Positions 43,726 through 52,805 of a stretch of DNA of 64,000 nt are shown here, piece after piece. Position 1 is the stretch's first letter. Each line of letters begins with the position of its first letter. The position numbers and the translations under genes are program-made. The notes under the pieces are model-generated. The model was not told the origin of the DNA and made no database searches. It was given only the letters and a program-made list of their open reading frames with translations. Origin of the DNA: Shimia gijangensis (GTDB taxonomy: Bacteria; Pseudomonadota; Alphaproteobacteria; Rhodobacterales; Rhodobacteraceae); the NCBI RefSeq assembly GCF_900142085.1, contig NZ_FQZQ01000003.1, forward strand, positions 62,001 through 126,000. The letters run 5' to 3'.

Positions 43726-44325
43726 ATGGCTTTTGAACTTCCCGATCTTCCCTATGCACACGACGCGCTGGCCGATCTTGGCATGTCGGCTGAAACGCTG
43801 GAATTCCACCACGACCTGCACCACAACGCTTATGTGACCAATGGCAACGCTGCCATCGCGGGCACCGAGTGGGAAAGCAAGTCGATGGAAGACATCATCA
43901 CTGGCACCTATAATGCGACGTCTGTTGCTCAAAACGGTATCTTCAACAACATCTCGCAGCTGTGGAACCACAACCAGTTCTGGGAAATGATGGGCCCGAA
44001 CGGCAACGCCATGCCGGGTGAGCTGGAAAAAGCTCTGGTCGAGAACTTTGGCTCTGTTGACGATTTCAAGTCGCAGTTTGCAGCCGCTGGTGCCGGTCAG
44101 TTCGGTTCAGGTTGGTGCTGGCTTGTGAAAAACGCTGACGGGTCTTTGGCTGTGACCAAAACCGAAAACGGCGTGAACCCGCTTTGCTTTAACCAGACCG
44201 CTCTGTTGGGTTGCGACGTATGGGAGCATTCCTACTACATCGATTTCCGCAACAAGCGCCCTGTGTACCTGACCAACTTCCTTGAGAAACTGGTCAACTG
44301 GGAAAACGTTGCTTCGCGCATGTAA
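43726..44325 (+). CDS. sodB: Iron/manganese superoxide dismutase
   Basis: A 199-residue SOD. Metal ligands His28 (EFHHDLHH), His82 (LWNHNQFW), Asp164 and His168 (CDVWEHSYY) are present. The overall pattern is closer to bacterial Fe-type SODs, but the metal cannot be settled from the sequence. No signal peptide, so cytoplasmic. ATG 43726 follows AAAAGGAG. A terminator follows. Confidence 0.95.
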   Translation: MAFELPDLPYAHDALADLGMSAETLEFHHDLHHNAYVTNGNAAIAGTEWESKSMEDIITGTYNATSVAQNGIFNNISQLWNHNQFWEMMGPNGNAMPGELEKALVENFGSVDDFKSQFAAAGAGQFGSGWCWLVKNADGSLAVTKTENGVNPLCFNQTALLGCDVWEHSYYIDFRNKRPVYLTNFLEKLVNWENVASRM

Positions 44326-44349
44326 CTCCAAACACAATCTACCTTTTGA

Positions 44350-44380
44350 AAACCCCGCGCCCTCGTGACGCGGGGTTTTT
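44350..44380 (+). terminator. Terminator of sodB
   Basis: AACCCCGCG pairs with CGCGGGGTT, with A and T runs on the two sides. Confidence 0.9.
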
Positions 44381-44433
44381 CTTTGCGCTTGGGGCAGGGC
44401 AGGGTCATGATTTGGCCATAGGAGGACCGCCCC

Positions 44434-45216
44434 ATGACCAAAGCTGCCGAAGACGCCCTTATTGCTGAAACTCTTATCGACGGTGTTTTGACCCTGACCC
44501 TTGGCGCAGGCACGGCCCACGCCCTGTCCAGCGCCATGCTTGCGGCCTTTAATGCCGCCTTGAAACGTGCGGGCGGCAATGATGCGGTCCGGGTCATCGT
44601 GATCCATGGACCCGGCCACATCTTCTGTGCCGGGCATGACCTCAAGGAAATTGCAAAACACCGAACCGATGCGGATGACGGAAAGGCGTATCTGCGCCAG
44701 TTATTTGACGATTGTGCCGAAGCCATGCAGCGCCTGACCAAAGGCCCGAAACCGACGGTTGCCATGGTTGATGGCATTGCCACAGCCGCAGGCCTTCAGA
44801 TCGTCGCTGCCTGTGATCTGGCCTTTGCCTCGGATCGGGCGACGTTCTGCCTGCCGGGTGTGAACAACGGCGGGTTTTGTTCCACGCCCGCAGTGGCTGT
44901 CGGGCGGGCCATGTCTCGCAAACATGCGATGGAAATGGCGCTGTCCGGTGCGGTCTATGACGCCCGCTGGGCTCAAGATGCCGGACTGCTCAATCGCGTG
45001 ACGTCTTCTGCAGATTTGTCCGCCACCGTTTATGATTTTACCAAAACGCTGTCCACACGCCACGGCCCCGCCATTTCTAGTGGCAAGCAAACTTTTTACG
45101 ATCAGATCGAACAGCCATTGGGTCAGGCCTATGAAACTGCCACAGAGACGATGCTAGGCCATTTTATGGACCCACTTCGCATAGCTGAAGAAAGAAAAAC
45201 CTGGGGTGACACCTAA
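44434..45216 (+). CDS. Crotonase-fold protein without catalytic glutamates (ECHDC3-like)
   Basis: A 260-residue enoyl-CoA hydratase/isomerase-family protein. The oxyanion segment FCAGHDLKEI is kept. Where hydratases have two glutamates this protein reads AAGLQIVAACDLA and CLPGVNNGGF, with Gln and Gly. It therefore cannot work as a standard hydratase and resembles the ECHDC3 group, whose reaction is unsettled. AGGAGG precedes the ATG. Confidence 0.87.
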   Translation: MTKAAEDALIAETLIDGVLTLTLGAGTAHALSSAMLAAFNAALKRAGGNDAVRVIVIHGPGHIFCAGHDLKEIAKHRTDADDGKAYLRQLFDDCAEAMQRLTKGPKPTVAMVDGIATAAGLQIVAACDLAFASDRATFCLPGVNNGGFCSTPAVAVGRAMSRKHAMEMALSGAVYDARWAQDAGLLNRVTSSADLSATVYDFTKTLSTRHGPAISSGKQTFYDQIEQPLGQAYETATETMLGHFMDPLRIAEERKTWGDT

Positions 45217-45278
45217 GGCGGCTTGTCTTTGACACAGTCCCACGCCATCAGTGGCTGCATTGATCCGGGAGAACATCA

Positions 45279-46190
45279 ATGAGCGAAGCGGCCAAGGGTG
45301 TTCTGGCGATGGTTGCGGCCTGTACCATCTGGGGGCTGGGCCCGATTTACTGGAAGCTGCTGGCTCATGTTCCCGCGATCGACGTGATTGCGCAGCGCAC
45401 GCTATGGTCTGCAGTAACCTTTGTTCTGATCCTGGCCTTTCAGCGACGTCTTACCGTGCTTTGGGCCGCCTTGCGCCACCCGCGCGTGGCTTTGACGGTG
45501 TTTCTGGCCGCTCTGATGATTTCACTGAACTGGTTTACGTTTGTCTGGGCCGTGGGGAATGGCCGTACGGTCGAGGCCAGTTTGGGCTATTTTCTCTTTC
45601 CTCTGGTGGCTGTGATTGCGGGCCGTGTAATCTTTAAAGAACACCTTGGGGCCTTGCAAAAATTGGCGGTGGGATTGGCCGCCTTTGCGGTGGTGGTTCT
45701 GACGGTGGGGTTGGGCGTGTTGCCGTGGATCGCGTTGGTTCTGGCAGCAAGCTTTGGTCTTTACGGGGTGATCAAGAAAGGGCTCGATATGGGCCCTGTA
45801 GTATCGGTCACCGGCGAAGTTCTGTTGCTCAGCCCTCTGGCCCTCTTTTTGATCCTCACCAGCCCCTCGGGCACCGGAGGCCTTGGCAATGCGTGGCAGG
45901 ACGCAGCTCTATTGGTCTTTTCCGGCGTTTTCACCGCCACGCCTCTGATCCTGTTTTCCTATGCCGCGCGGCGTGCGCCATTATCGACTGTCGGGTTGGT
46001 GCAATACCTGAACCCAACCCTGCAGTTCTTCTGCGCCGTAGCGATTTTTGGAGAACCATTTGGGTTCTGGCACGCGGTCAGTTTCCCGATGATCTGGGTG
46101 TCACTGGCGATCTACACCTATGCGTCCTTGCGTCAGGAAAAACTCCGCAAAAGGGCGGCTTCTAAAGCGTCCACATCATCGACCACCTGA
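45279..46190 (+). CDS. rarD: EamA-family transporter, RarD type
   Basis: A 303-residue membrane protein with about ten helices in two EamA repeats. CTIWGLGPIYWKLL, the ALMISLNWFTFVWAV helix and LVQYLNPTLQFF are typical of RarD proteins, transporters of unknown substrate (early reports link RarD to chloramphenicol tolerance). Its last 58 bases overlap the 3' end of the convergent LOG-like gene. Confidence 0.9.
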   Translation: MSEAAKGVLAMVAACTIWGLGPIYWKLLAHVPAIDVIAQRTLWSAVTFVLILAFQRRLTVLWAALRHPRVALTVFLAALMISLNWFTFVWAVGNGRTVEASLGYFLFPLVAVIAGRVIFKEHLGALQKLAVGLAAFAVVVLTVGLGVLPWIALVLAASFGLYGVIKKGLDMGPVVSVTGEVLLLSPLALFLILTSPSGTGGLGNAWQDAALLVFSGVFTATPLILFSYAARRAPLSTVGLVQYLNPTLQFFCAVAIFGEPFGFWHAVSFPMIWVSLAIYTYASLRQEKLRKRAASKASTSSTT

Positions 46191-46684
46191 ATGAATTCGA
46201 GGATCGAGGCGTCCGCAAAACCTTGGGCGATCACATGGTCCATCAATGCCGTCAATGGCGACCAGTAGCCTTCGACATTGACCAGAAAGATCGGCTTTTC
46301 ATGCAAGCCCAGCTGGCGCCATGTCAGCACCTCAAAAAATTCGTCCAGCGATCCGGCACCACCGGGTAAGACCACAATCGCGTCCGAGTTCATGAACATG
46401 ACTTTTTTACGCTCATGCATATTTTCTGTCACCACATAGCGCGTCAGATCGGTCTTGCCGACTTCCCATTTGACCAGATGGTCCGGGATCACGCCAAAGG
46501 TATCACCACCATGCGCCTGCGTGGCATTGGCCACGGCGCCCATGATGCCGATATCGCCAGCGCCATAGACCAGCCGCCAGTTTCGCGCGGCCAGAATGCC
46601 ACCCAGCTTGACCGCTTCAGCCTGATAGGTTGCGCTTTTGCCCAAACGTGCGCCGCAAAAGACACAGATTGATGGCTGTTGCAT
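46133..46684 (-). CDS. LOG-family protein (TIGR00730)
   Basis: A 183-residue Rossmann-fold protein. The start SICVFCGARLGKS, the GGDTFGVIP segment and the motif PGGAGSLDEFFE (PGGxGTxxE type, with Ser for Thr) place it in the lysine decarboxylase-like/LOG group, which frees bases from nucleoside monophosphates (cytokinin activation in plants). ATG 46684 has GGGGAA upstream. The 3' end overlaps rarD by 58 bases on the other strand. Confidence 0.88.
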   Translation of the reverse strand: MQQPSICVFCGARLGKSATYQAEAVKLGGILAARNWRLVYGAGDIGIMGAVANATQAHGGDTFGVIPDHLVKWEVGKTDLTRYVVTENMHERKKVMFMNSDAIVVLPGGAGSLDEFFEVLTWRQLGLHEKPIFLVNVEGYWSPLTALMDHVIAQGFADASILEFIQVVDDVDALEAALLRSFS

Positions 46685-46783
46685 GGAGTTCCCCGATATG
46701 TTCAAACCTGTTTTGACCAGTGTTAGACAGGTTGATAAGGTCTCTCAACCGTTAAGGCTGGCGGAAACTGGGGAAATGCTGCC

Positions 46784-48124
46784 ATGAGCAAATTTGCGTC
46801 CTTCCTTGGGGGGAACGTCGTCGTCGCGAGCGGAGCTGCCGTAGCAGCCATTGTTGCCGTGATTGTTGTGGCCACCGGCGTATTCCGGTCTCCTGATCCG
46901 CAACCAGAGCCGGTTGTGGCGGCCCCCGTCACCAGCACGCCTGAAACGGTGGCGCCGGTTGAGACTGAGACGCCGGCCGAGACCAAAGAGCCAGTTCCAG
47001 AACCCGAGACCGAAACTGTCGCCAAACCTGCCCCGGAAACCGAACCCGAAGCGGCCCCTGTCATTGCTGAACCCGCACCCGTTCCACCGTCCATCGCTCC
47101 AACCTTTGATCTGGTACGTGTGGAACCCGATGGGCGCACGTTGGTGGCAGGCATCGCTGCTCCCGGCGTGGAAATTTCCATCATTCTCGACCGCGACGAA
47201 GTGGCGGTAACCTCGACCGACGCCTCCGGTAAATTTGTGAGCTTTCTGAACATTGAGGCCAGCGACAAGGCGCGCGTCATGAGCCTCGTTCAAAAAGGTG
47301 AGGGCGGGCTTGCCTCAGAAGCAACTGTCATTATCGCGGCGACCCCAGTTGTGATTGCCTCGGTTGTGGAACCAGAGCAAGAGCCGACAAGTACGCCTGT
47401 TGAAGAGACCGCGGTTGAAACGGCCACGACCGAAGACACCTCTGTTGCTCCGACTGAAGAGCCCGCCGCAGAAAGTGCGGCCACACAACCCTCCGCAGTT
47501 GCCACCGCCGAGGTTCCAGAGCAGGCAGAGACCACTGAGACCACTGAGACCACTGAAACCGCTGAGGCCACTGAAACCCCGGTCACCACGACTGTTCTTT
47601 TGAAAGACCCGTCTGGCGTGACCGTTATGCAAGCGCCAAACGAAGCCTCGCCCGAGGTCATGTCGACGGTTGCCTTGGATGCCATCAGCTATTCCGAGGC
47701 AGGTGAAGTGCAACTTTCTGGCCGCTCCGGTCAAGAAGGCTTTGTGCGCGTCTACCTCGACAACACGCCCGTCACGACGTCCCGGATTGAAGAGGACGGA
47801 AATTGGCGCATGGAACTGCCGGACGTCGACACCGGGGTCTACACCCTGCGGGTGGACGAGGTGGCAAAAGATGGAACCGTGGTGTCGCGGGTTGAAACAC
47901 CGTTCAAACGCGAAGATCAGGAAACGCTGAAGGCCGCAACCGAAGACGCCGTGGCAGACGCGCAAGTGGTCACTGTTCAACCCGGTTCAACCCTATGGGC
48001 GATTGCCGATGAACGTTATGGCGACGGTGTCATGTATGTGCGTGTGTTTGACGCCAACCGTGACCGCATTCGTGACCCCGATCTGATCTATCCCGGTCAG
48101 GTGTTCGCACTGCCAGAAAACTGA
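46784..48124 (+). CDS. Membrane-anchored LysM protein with long linker
   Basis: A 446-residue protein: one N-terminal helix (about 10-30), a Pro/Glu/Thr-rich linker (35-105), a beta-rich Ig-like unit (about 107-185, GIAAPGVEISIILDRDEV), a second low-complexity linker with ETT repeats (190-272), another similar unit (about 290-375, LSGRSGQEGFVRVYLD) and a C-terminal LysM domain (about 395-445, VQPGSTLWAIADERYG...YPGQVFALP). LysM should bind peptidoglycan. This layout is common in roseobacters, with unknown function. Confidence 0.87.
   Translation: MSKFASFLGGNVVVASGAAVAAIVAVIVVATGVFRSPDPQPEPVVAAPVTSTPETVAPVETETPAETKEPVPEPETETVAKPAPETEPEAAPVIAEPAPVPPSIAPTFDLVRVEPDGRTLVAGIAAPGVEISIILDRDEVAVTSTDASGKFVSFLNIEASDKARVMSLVQKGEGGLASEATVIIAATPVVIASVVEPEQEPTSTPVEETAVETATTEDTSVAPTEEPAAESAATQPSAVATAEVPEQAETTETTETTETAEATETPVTTTVLLKDPSGVTVMQAPNEASPEVMSTVALDAISYSEAGEVQLSGRSGQEGFVRVYLDNTPVTTSRIEEDGNWRMELPDVDTGVYTLRVDEVAKDGTVVSRVETPFKREDQETLKAATEDAVADAQVVTVQPGSTLWAIADERYGDGVMYVRVFDANRDRIRDPDLIYPGQVFALPEN
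47528..47581 (+). repeat. Six 9-base units in the LysM protein linker
   Basis: Three exact gagaccact units followed by three diverged ones encode ETT-ETT-ETT-ETA-EAT-ETP. The copy number is likely to vary by slippage. Confidence 0.85.
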
Positions 48125-48530
48125 TCCAGCTCTGCAACTATGATTGTGAGTGTCGACAGTGCCGTGACGTGGGCTCTGGTCCTGTCAGACGGGTTCTGAG
48201 GAGACAATGAAGGCTGTGTGAGAAGAACTGCCATTTGGCATACTATCAGCATGGGCAACTTCCGGCCCTTTGCCGAACTTTGTGGGCGTTGCAGTGAATG
48301 TCAGGTTCGATGGCAGGATTGATTTGAAAAGCATTTCCACGCATTATCGGTTTCACGGTGTCGACCCATTTCAATCACGGTCCCTCAAAAATTTGAATGA
48401 TAGACACAATTGTTTGAGCTTTTTTGTTTCTGTACCTGCTATCGATAGATGCTGAATTTGTGTCTCGCCTGTCGTACGGTGCTGCTGACAGAAAATTGCA
48501 ATTGACCAAGTAGGCAAACAGGAATTCACA
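48125..48530. other. 406-base gap with no recognised gene
   Basis: This stretch between the LysM and DUF3604 genes has only short open frames without a convincing ribosome site or family match. It must hold the promoter of the DUF3604 gene; I could not pick a clear -35/-10 pair. Confidence 0.5.
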
Positions 48531-50456
48531 ATGGCTAATTTTGCAACTCATCAGATCTACCACGTCATTTTTCTTGGCTGCACTCTTTCCCTCGCTCATC
48601 AAGCCGTATCCCAGGAATTGGGTGACCTGGGATCTCAGCCGACTGAGAAAATCGAGTATTCACCTTACATAAATGACGATTTTCCAAATCAGGTTTTTTT
48701 TGGGGATACACATTTGCACACTGCTTACTCGGCAGATGCCGGTCTGGTTGGGGCAATTCTGACCCCGGATGACGCCTACAAGTTTGCCAAGGGTGAAGAA
48801 ATCACATCGTCCAATGGAATTCCTGCGCGTTTGCAACAGCCACTAGATTGGCTGGTGGTGACGGACCATGCAGAAAACCTTGGCCTGCCCATCGCGCTGG
48901 AAGAAGATAGCCCCGCCCTTCTGGAGAATGAGTGGGGGCGCAAGATCAGCGAAATTTACGCACCACGTACAGATGAATCTCGGGCTTTGTCCTATGATAC
49001 CTGGATGCAAGACGCGCTCAACATCGTCACCGACCCGCTTGCAGGAACTGGCTTCAGCGAGGCCATGTGGCCGCGTGTTACGGCTGCTGCCGAACAGCAC
49101 AATCAGCCGGGCGCCTTTACCGCGTTGATCGGCTATGAATGGACGTCTGGACCAAACGGCAACAACTTGCATCGGAACGTCATATTTCGGGATGGCAAAG
49201 CACTGGCAGACCAAATCATTCCGTTTAGTGCCTATGATTCCGAAGACCCTGAGGCGCTTTGGGACTGGCTTGAGAACTACGAAAGCCTGACCGGAGGGCA
49301 GGTGCTGGCAATCCCGCACAATGGGAACCTGTCCAACGGGCTGATGTTTGATGATGTCACCCTTTCAGGTGAGCCGATTGATCGCACCTATGCGTTGCGC
49401 CGTCAGCGGTGGGAACCGATCTATGAGATCACCCAGATCAAGGGCGACGGAGAGGCACACCCCCTGTTGTCGCCACAAGATGATTTCGCGGACTACGGAA
49501 CCTGGGACAAAGGCAGCTTTGGGCCAGAACCCAAGACAAACGATATGTTGCCCAAAGAATATGCCCGCAGCGCATGGAAGCGCGGCATGGCCTATGAAGA
49601 TGATTTTGGGGTGAACCCGTTCAAATTTGGCGTGGTTGGATCAACGGATTCTCATACTGGCCTGTCTACAGCGCAGGAAAGCAACTTTTTCGGCAAGGTG
49701 TCGCTGGTTGAACCTTCGGCCAATCCGCATCGCTTTGAAGAGCGCATCACGGGACGTTTTACTCCGGATGACCCATCTGATGACCTGACCCATGCAGACG
49801 GGCTAGCCGCCGGGCTTGCGGCCGTCTGGGCGCGTGAAAACACACGCGAGGGGATTTGGGACGCGCTCATGCGCAAAGAAGTCTTTGCAACAACCGGCAC
49901 ACGTATGCGTGTGCGCGTTTTCGCAGGGTTCGGTTTTACTGAAGATGACCTTACCCGTTCCGACTTTGCCAAATTTGGCTATGCAAACGGAGTGCCGATG
50001 GGCGGCGATTTAATCGCTGACGCCCAAACGCGCGCGCCGAAACTTTTGGTTCGGGCGCTGCGTGACCCTAATGGAGCCAATCTTGATCGTGTTCAGATCG
50101 TTAAGGGGTGGCGCACAAAGACTGGCGATTTGCACGAACAGGTTTTTGACGTCGCGTGGTCAGATGACCGTGTTGTCGGAGATGACAACAAGCTGCCGCT
50201 GGTTGGCAATACTGTCGATGTCGAAACCGCAACCTACCGCAACTCAATAGGGTCGCCATTTCTCGAGGCATTTTGGGAAGATCGCGATTTTGATCCGGGC
50301 CAACGCGCGTTTTACTATGTCCGTGTTCTGGAAATCCCGACGCCGCGCTGGACCACATTTGATGCTCTGATGTTTGGCGTGGATCGACCTTCCCATCTTA
50401 AGCCGTGGCAACAAGAAAGAGCCTATTCATCGCCCATTTGGGTCACACCAAAGTAA
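48531..50456 (+). CDS. Secreted DUF3604-family, PHP-like metal-dependent protein
   Basis: A 641-residue protein with a signal peptide (about 1-28). His61 and His63 in FFGDTHLHTAYSADAG resemble the first metal site of PHP-domain phosphoesterases, and VVTDHAEN, IPHNGN and GSTDSHTG supply further likely ligands. AGGAATTCACA precedes the ATG. DUF3604 proteins are common in marine bacteria and lack a proven substrate. It stands alone between gaps. Confidence 0.88.
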   Translation: MANFATHQIYHVIFLGCTLSLAHQAVSQELGDLGSQPTEKIEYSPYINDDFPNQVFFGDTHLHTAYSADAGLVGAILTPDDAYKFAKGEEITSSNGIPARLQQPLDWLVVTDHAENLGLPIALEEDSPALLENEWGRKISEIYAPRTDESRALSYDTWMQDALNIVTDPLAGTGFSEAMWPRVTAAAEQHNQPGAFTALIGYEWTSGPNGNNLHRNVIFRDGKALADQIIPFSAYDSEDPEALWDWLENYESLTGGQVLAIPHNGNLSNGLMFDDVTLSGEPIDRTYALRRQRWEPIYEITQIKGDGEAHPLLSPQDDFADYGTWDKGSFGPEPKTNDMLPKEYARSAWKRGMAYEDDFGVNPFKFGVVGSTDSHTGLSTAQESNFFGKVSLVEPSANPHRFEERITGRFTPDDPSDDLTHADGLAAGLAAVWARENTREGIWDALMRKEVFATTGTRMRVRVFAGFGFTEDDLTRSDFAKFGYANGVPMGGDLIADAQTRAPKLLVRALRDPNGANLDRVQIVKGWRTKTGDLHEQVFDVAWSDDRVVGDDNKLPLVGNTVDVETATYRNSIGSPFLEAFWEDRDFDPGQRAFYYVRVLEIPTPRWTTFDALMFGVDRPSHLKPWQQERAYSSPIWVTPK

Positions 50457-50748
50457 AACTCCAAATGACGCTCTGAAACCTGCGCTCCTGTTTGCAAGGA
50501 GAAGATGAAAACTCGCACAGCAGGCCTTGGTACGTCCCGCAGTGAATGACCGCTTCCCGCACGCATTACTACTTTGTACGATTTCAGCATCCTTCGCACT
50601 GGACACAAATCAGACATTTGACACTTTTTACTCAATTATTTGAACCCGAAGACAAAAGTAATCGGCCTTGATCAGCATTTTTTGCGCGCCCCTCTGGTCA
50701 TCGACCTGAGGGACGCTTAACTCTGTGGCCAGGGAACAGGAAAAACAC

Positions 50749-52572
50749 ATGTCTCAATGGCGCACGGCCTCCGCCGAAGAATTGGCACGCAATGAAAAAC
50801 GCTCGGGTTGGCGCACAATCCGCAATGTCGCGCCATACCTGTGGCCCGAAGACCAGTCTTGGGTGAAATACCGCGTTGTGCTGGCGATGGTTGCATTGCT
50901 GGCGTCCAAGCTGATCGCCGTGACAACCCCTATTTTGTACAAATCCGCCGTGGACTCTCTGGCAGGAGAAGGCGTGCCACCGCTGGCACTTGGGGCGATT
51001 GGCGTGACCATTGCCTATGGCATGGCACGACTGATGACCAACGGCTTCCAGCAACTGCGCGACGCGATTTTTGCCAAAGTGGCACAAAGCGCGCTTCGAC
51101 AACTGGCATTAGAGACGTTTGAGCACATCCACCGCCTGTCGATGCGCTATCACATCACCCGTAAAACCGGGGGCCTCAGCCGCATTATCGAACGTGGCGT
51201 CAAAGGCGTTGAATTCCTGTTGCGGTTCCTTTTGTTCTCAATTGGCCCGCTCGTGCTGGAATTGTTGATGATTGCTGTCATTCTGTTTTGGCTGTTTGAC
51301 GTCTGGTATCTGGCCATCGTGGCCGGCACCATCGCGGCCTATGTCTGGTTCACCTTTAAAGTCACCGAATGGCGCGTGAAACTGCGCCGTGAAATGAACG
51401 ATCAGGACACCGACGCCAACCAAAAGGCCATCGACAGCCTGCTGAACTTTGAGACCGTGAAATACTTTGGCGCCGAGGCCCGCGAAGCCGCCCGCTATGA
51501 CGTGGCCATGGCCGGATATGAACGCGCGGCGCTCAAGACATCTTATTCTCTGGCGGCGCTGAATTTTGGCCAATCTTTCCTGATCACCTCGGGCCTTGTC
51601 GGAGTTATGGTTCTGGCCGCAATTGGCGTGCAGAATGGCACCCTGACAGTGGGTGATTTTGTGATGGTCAACGCCTATATGATCCAGATCACCATGCCGC
51701 TGAATTTTCTAGGAACGGTTTACCGCGAAATCCGCCAAAGCCTTGTCGACATGGGGGAAATGTTTGATCTGCTCGAACAGCCATCGGAGGTTTCCGACAA
51801 AAAAGATGCGCCGGAACTGGCCATAAATGGCGGCGAGATTTCCCTTGAGAACGTGCATTTTGGCTATGATGCTGAACGCCCTATCCTGAAAGGCGTCAGC
51901 CTGTCTGTGCCCGCTGGCAATAACATTGCGATTGTGGGCGCCTCTGGGTCAGGAAAATCCACCATCGGACGACTGTTGTTCCGGTTTTATGATGTGGGCG
52001 AGGGGGCGTTGAAGATTGACGGCCAGGACGTACGTGATGTCACCCAAACCAGCCTGCATGACGCCATTGGTGTGGTGCCTCAGGACACAGTTCTGTTCAA
52101 CGACACCATCCGCTATAACATCGCCTATGGTCGCGACGGGGCCACCATGGCCGAAATCGAAGATGCGGCTCGTGCGGCGCAAATCCACGACTTTATTCAG
52201 TCCCTTCCTGAAGGCTATGAAACCGCTGTTGGCGAGCGTGGGCTCAAGCTTTCGGGCGGCGAGAAACAACGGGTCGGCATAGCCCGCACATTGTTAAAAA
52301 ACCCACCCATCCTATTGTTGGACGAGGCCACCTCAGCGCTGGACACGGAAACCGAGATGGAGATCAAGGACGCGCTGGCACGCGCTGGCGAAGGCCGCAC
52401 CGTGATCACCATCGCACACCGCCTGTCGACCATTGCCGAGGCCGATCGCATCATTGTTCTGGAAAATGGTCAGATTGTCGAAGAGGGCACGCATTCCGAT
52501 CTTCTGGACAGGAATGCCCGCTATGCTCAACTCTGGCTTCGTCAGCAATCCGAAGATGAATTGGTGGCATAG
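50749..52572 (+). CDS. ABC exporter of the Atm1/ABCB7 type
   Basis: A 607-residue half-transporter: six helices (about 40-310) and a C-terminal ATPase with Walker A GASGSGKST, signature LSGGEKQR and Walker B ILLLDEATSALD. The transmembrane part (MRYHITRKTGGLSRIIERG, ALNFGQSFLITSG) matches mitochondrial Atm1 and its alphaproteobacterial relatives, which export glutathione-bound sulfur, iron-sulfur precursors or metal conjugates. ATG 50749 follows AGGAAAAACAC. The 233-base gap after it holds nothing that I recognise. Confidence 0.92.
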   Translation: MSQWRTASAEELARNEKRSGWRTIRNVAPYLWPEDQSWVKYRVVLAMVALLASKLIAVTTPILYKSAVDSLAGEGVPPLALGAIGVTIAYGMARLMTNGFQQLRDAIFAKVAQSALRQLALETFEHIHRLSMRYHITRKTGGLSRIIERGVKGVEFLLRFLLFSIGPLVLELLMIAVILFWLFDVWYLAIVAGTIAAYVWFTFKVTEWRVKLRREMNDQDTDANQKAIDSLLNFETVKYFGAEAREAARYDVAMAGYERAALKTSYSLAALNFGQSFLITSGLVGVMVLAAIGVQNGTLTVGDFVMVNAYMIQITMPLNFLGTVYREIRQSLVDMGEMFDLLEQPSEVSDKKDAPELAINGGEISLENVHFGYDAERPILKGVSLSVPAGNNIAIVGASGSGKSTIGRLLFRFYDVGEGALKIDGQDVRDVTQTSLHDAIGVVPQDTVLFNDTIRYNIAYGRDGATMAEIEDAARAAQIHDFIQSLPEGYETAVGERGLKLSGGEKQRVGIARTLLKNPPILLLDEATSALDTETEMEIKDALARAGEGRTVITIAHRLSTIAEADRIIVLENGQIVEEGTHSDLLDRNARYAQLWLRQQSEDELVA

Positions 52573-52805
52573 CCCGGTTTTTTGGCTTCGCGTCCCCGGA
52601 AACAGGCATGACGCAGCCATCCATCACCATGGTGACAATTGTTCGTAGTGCTTGAAGGCGCCTTGACCCGCATTTTCATAGCCAGCTTTCGCCTTCGTAT
52701 GAAAGGCACAACCGGCAAGCGGGCATGGGGCGCGTCCTCTCAGAAGAGAGATAGCAGCCATCGTGATTGCTCTGGATTAGGGTGCGCCCCTTGGCCTGAT
52801 GGCGA

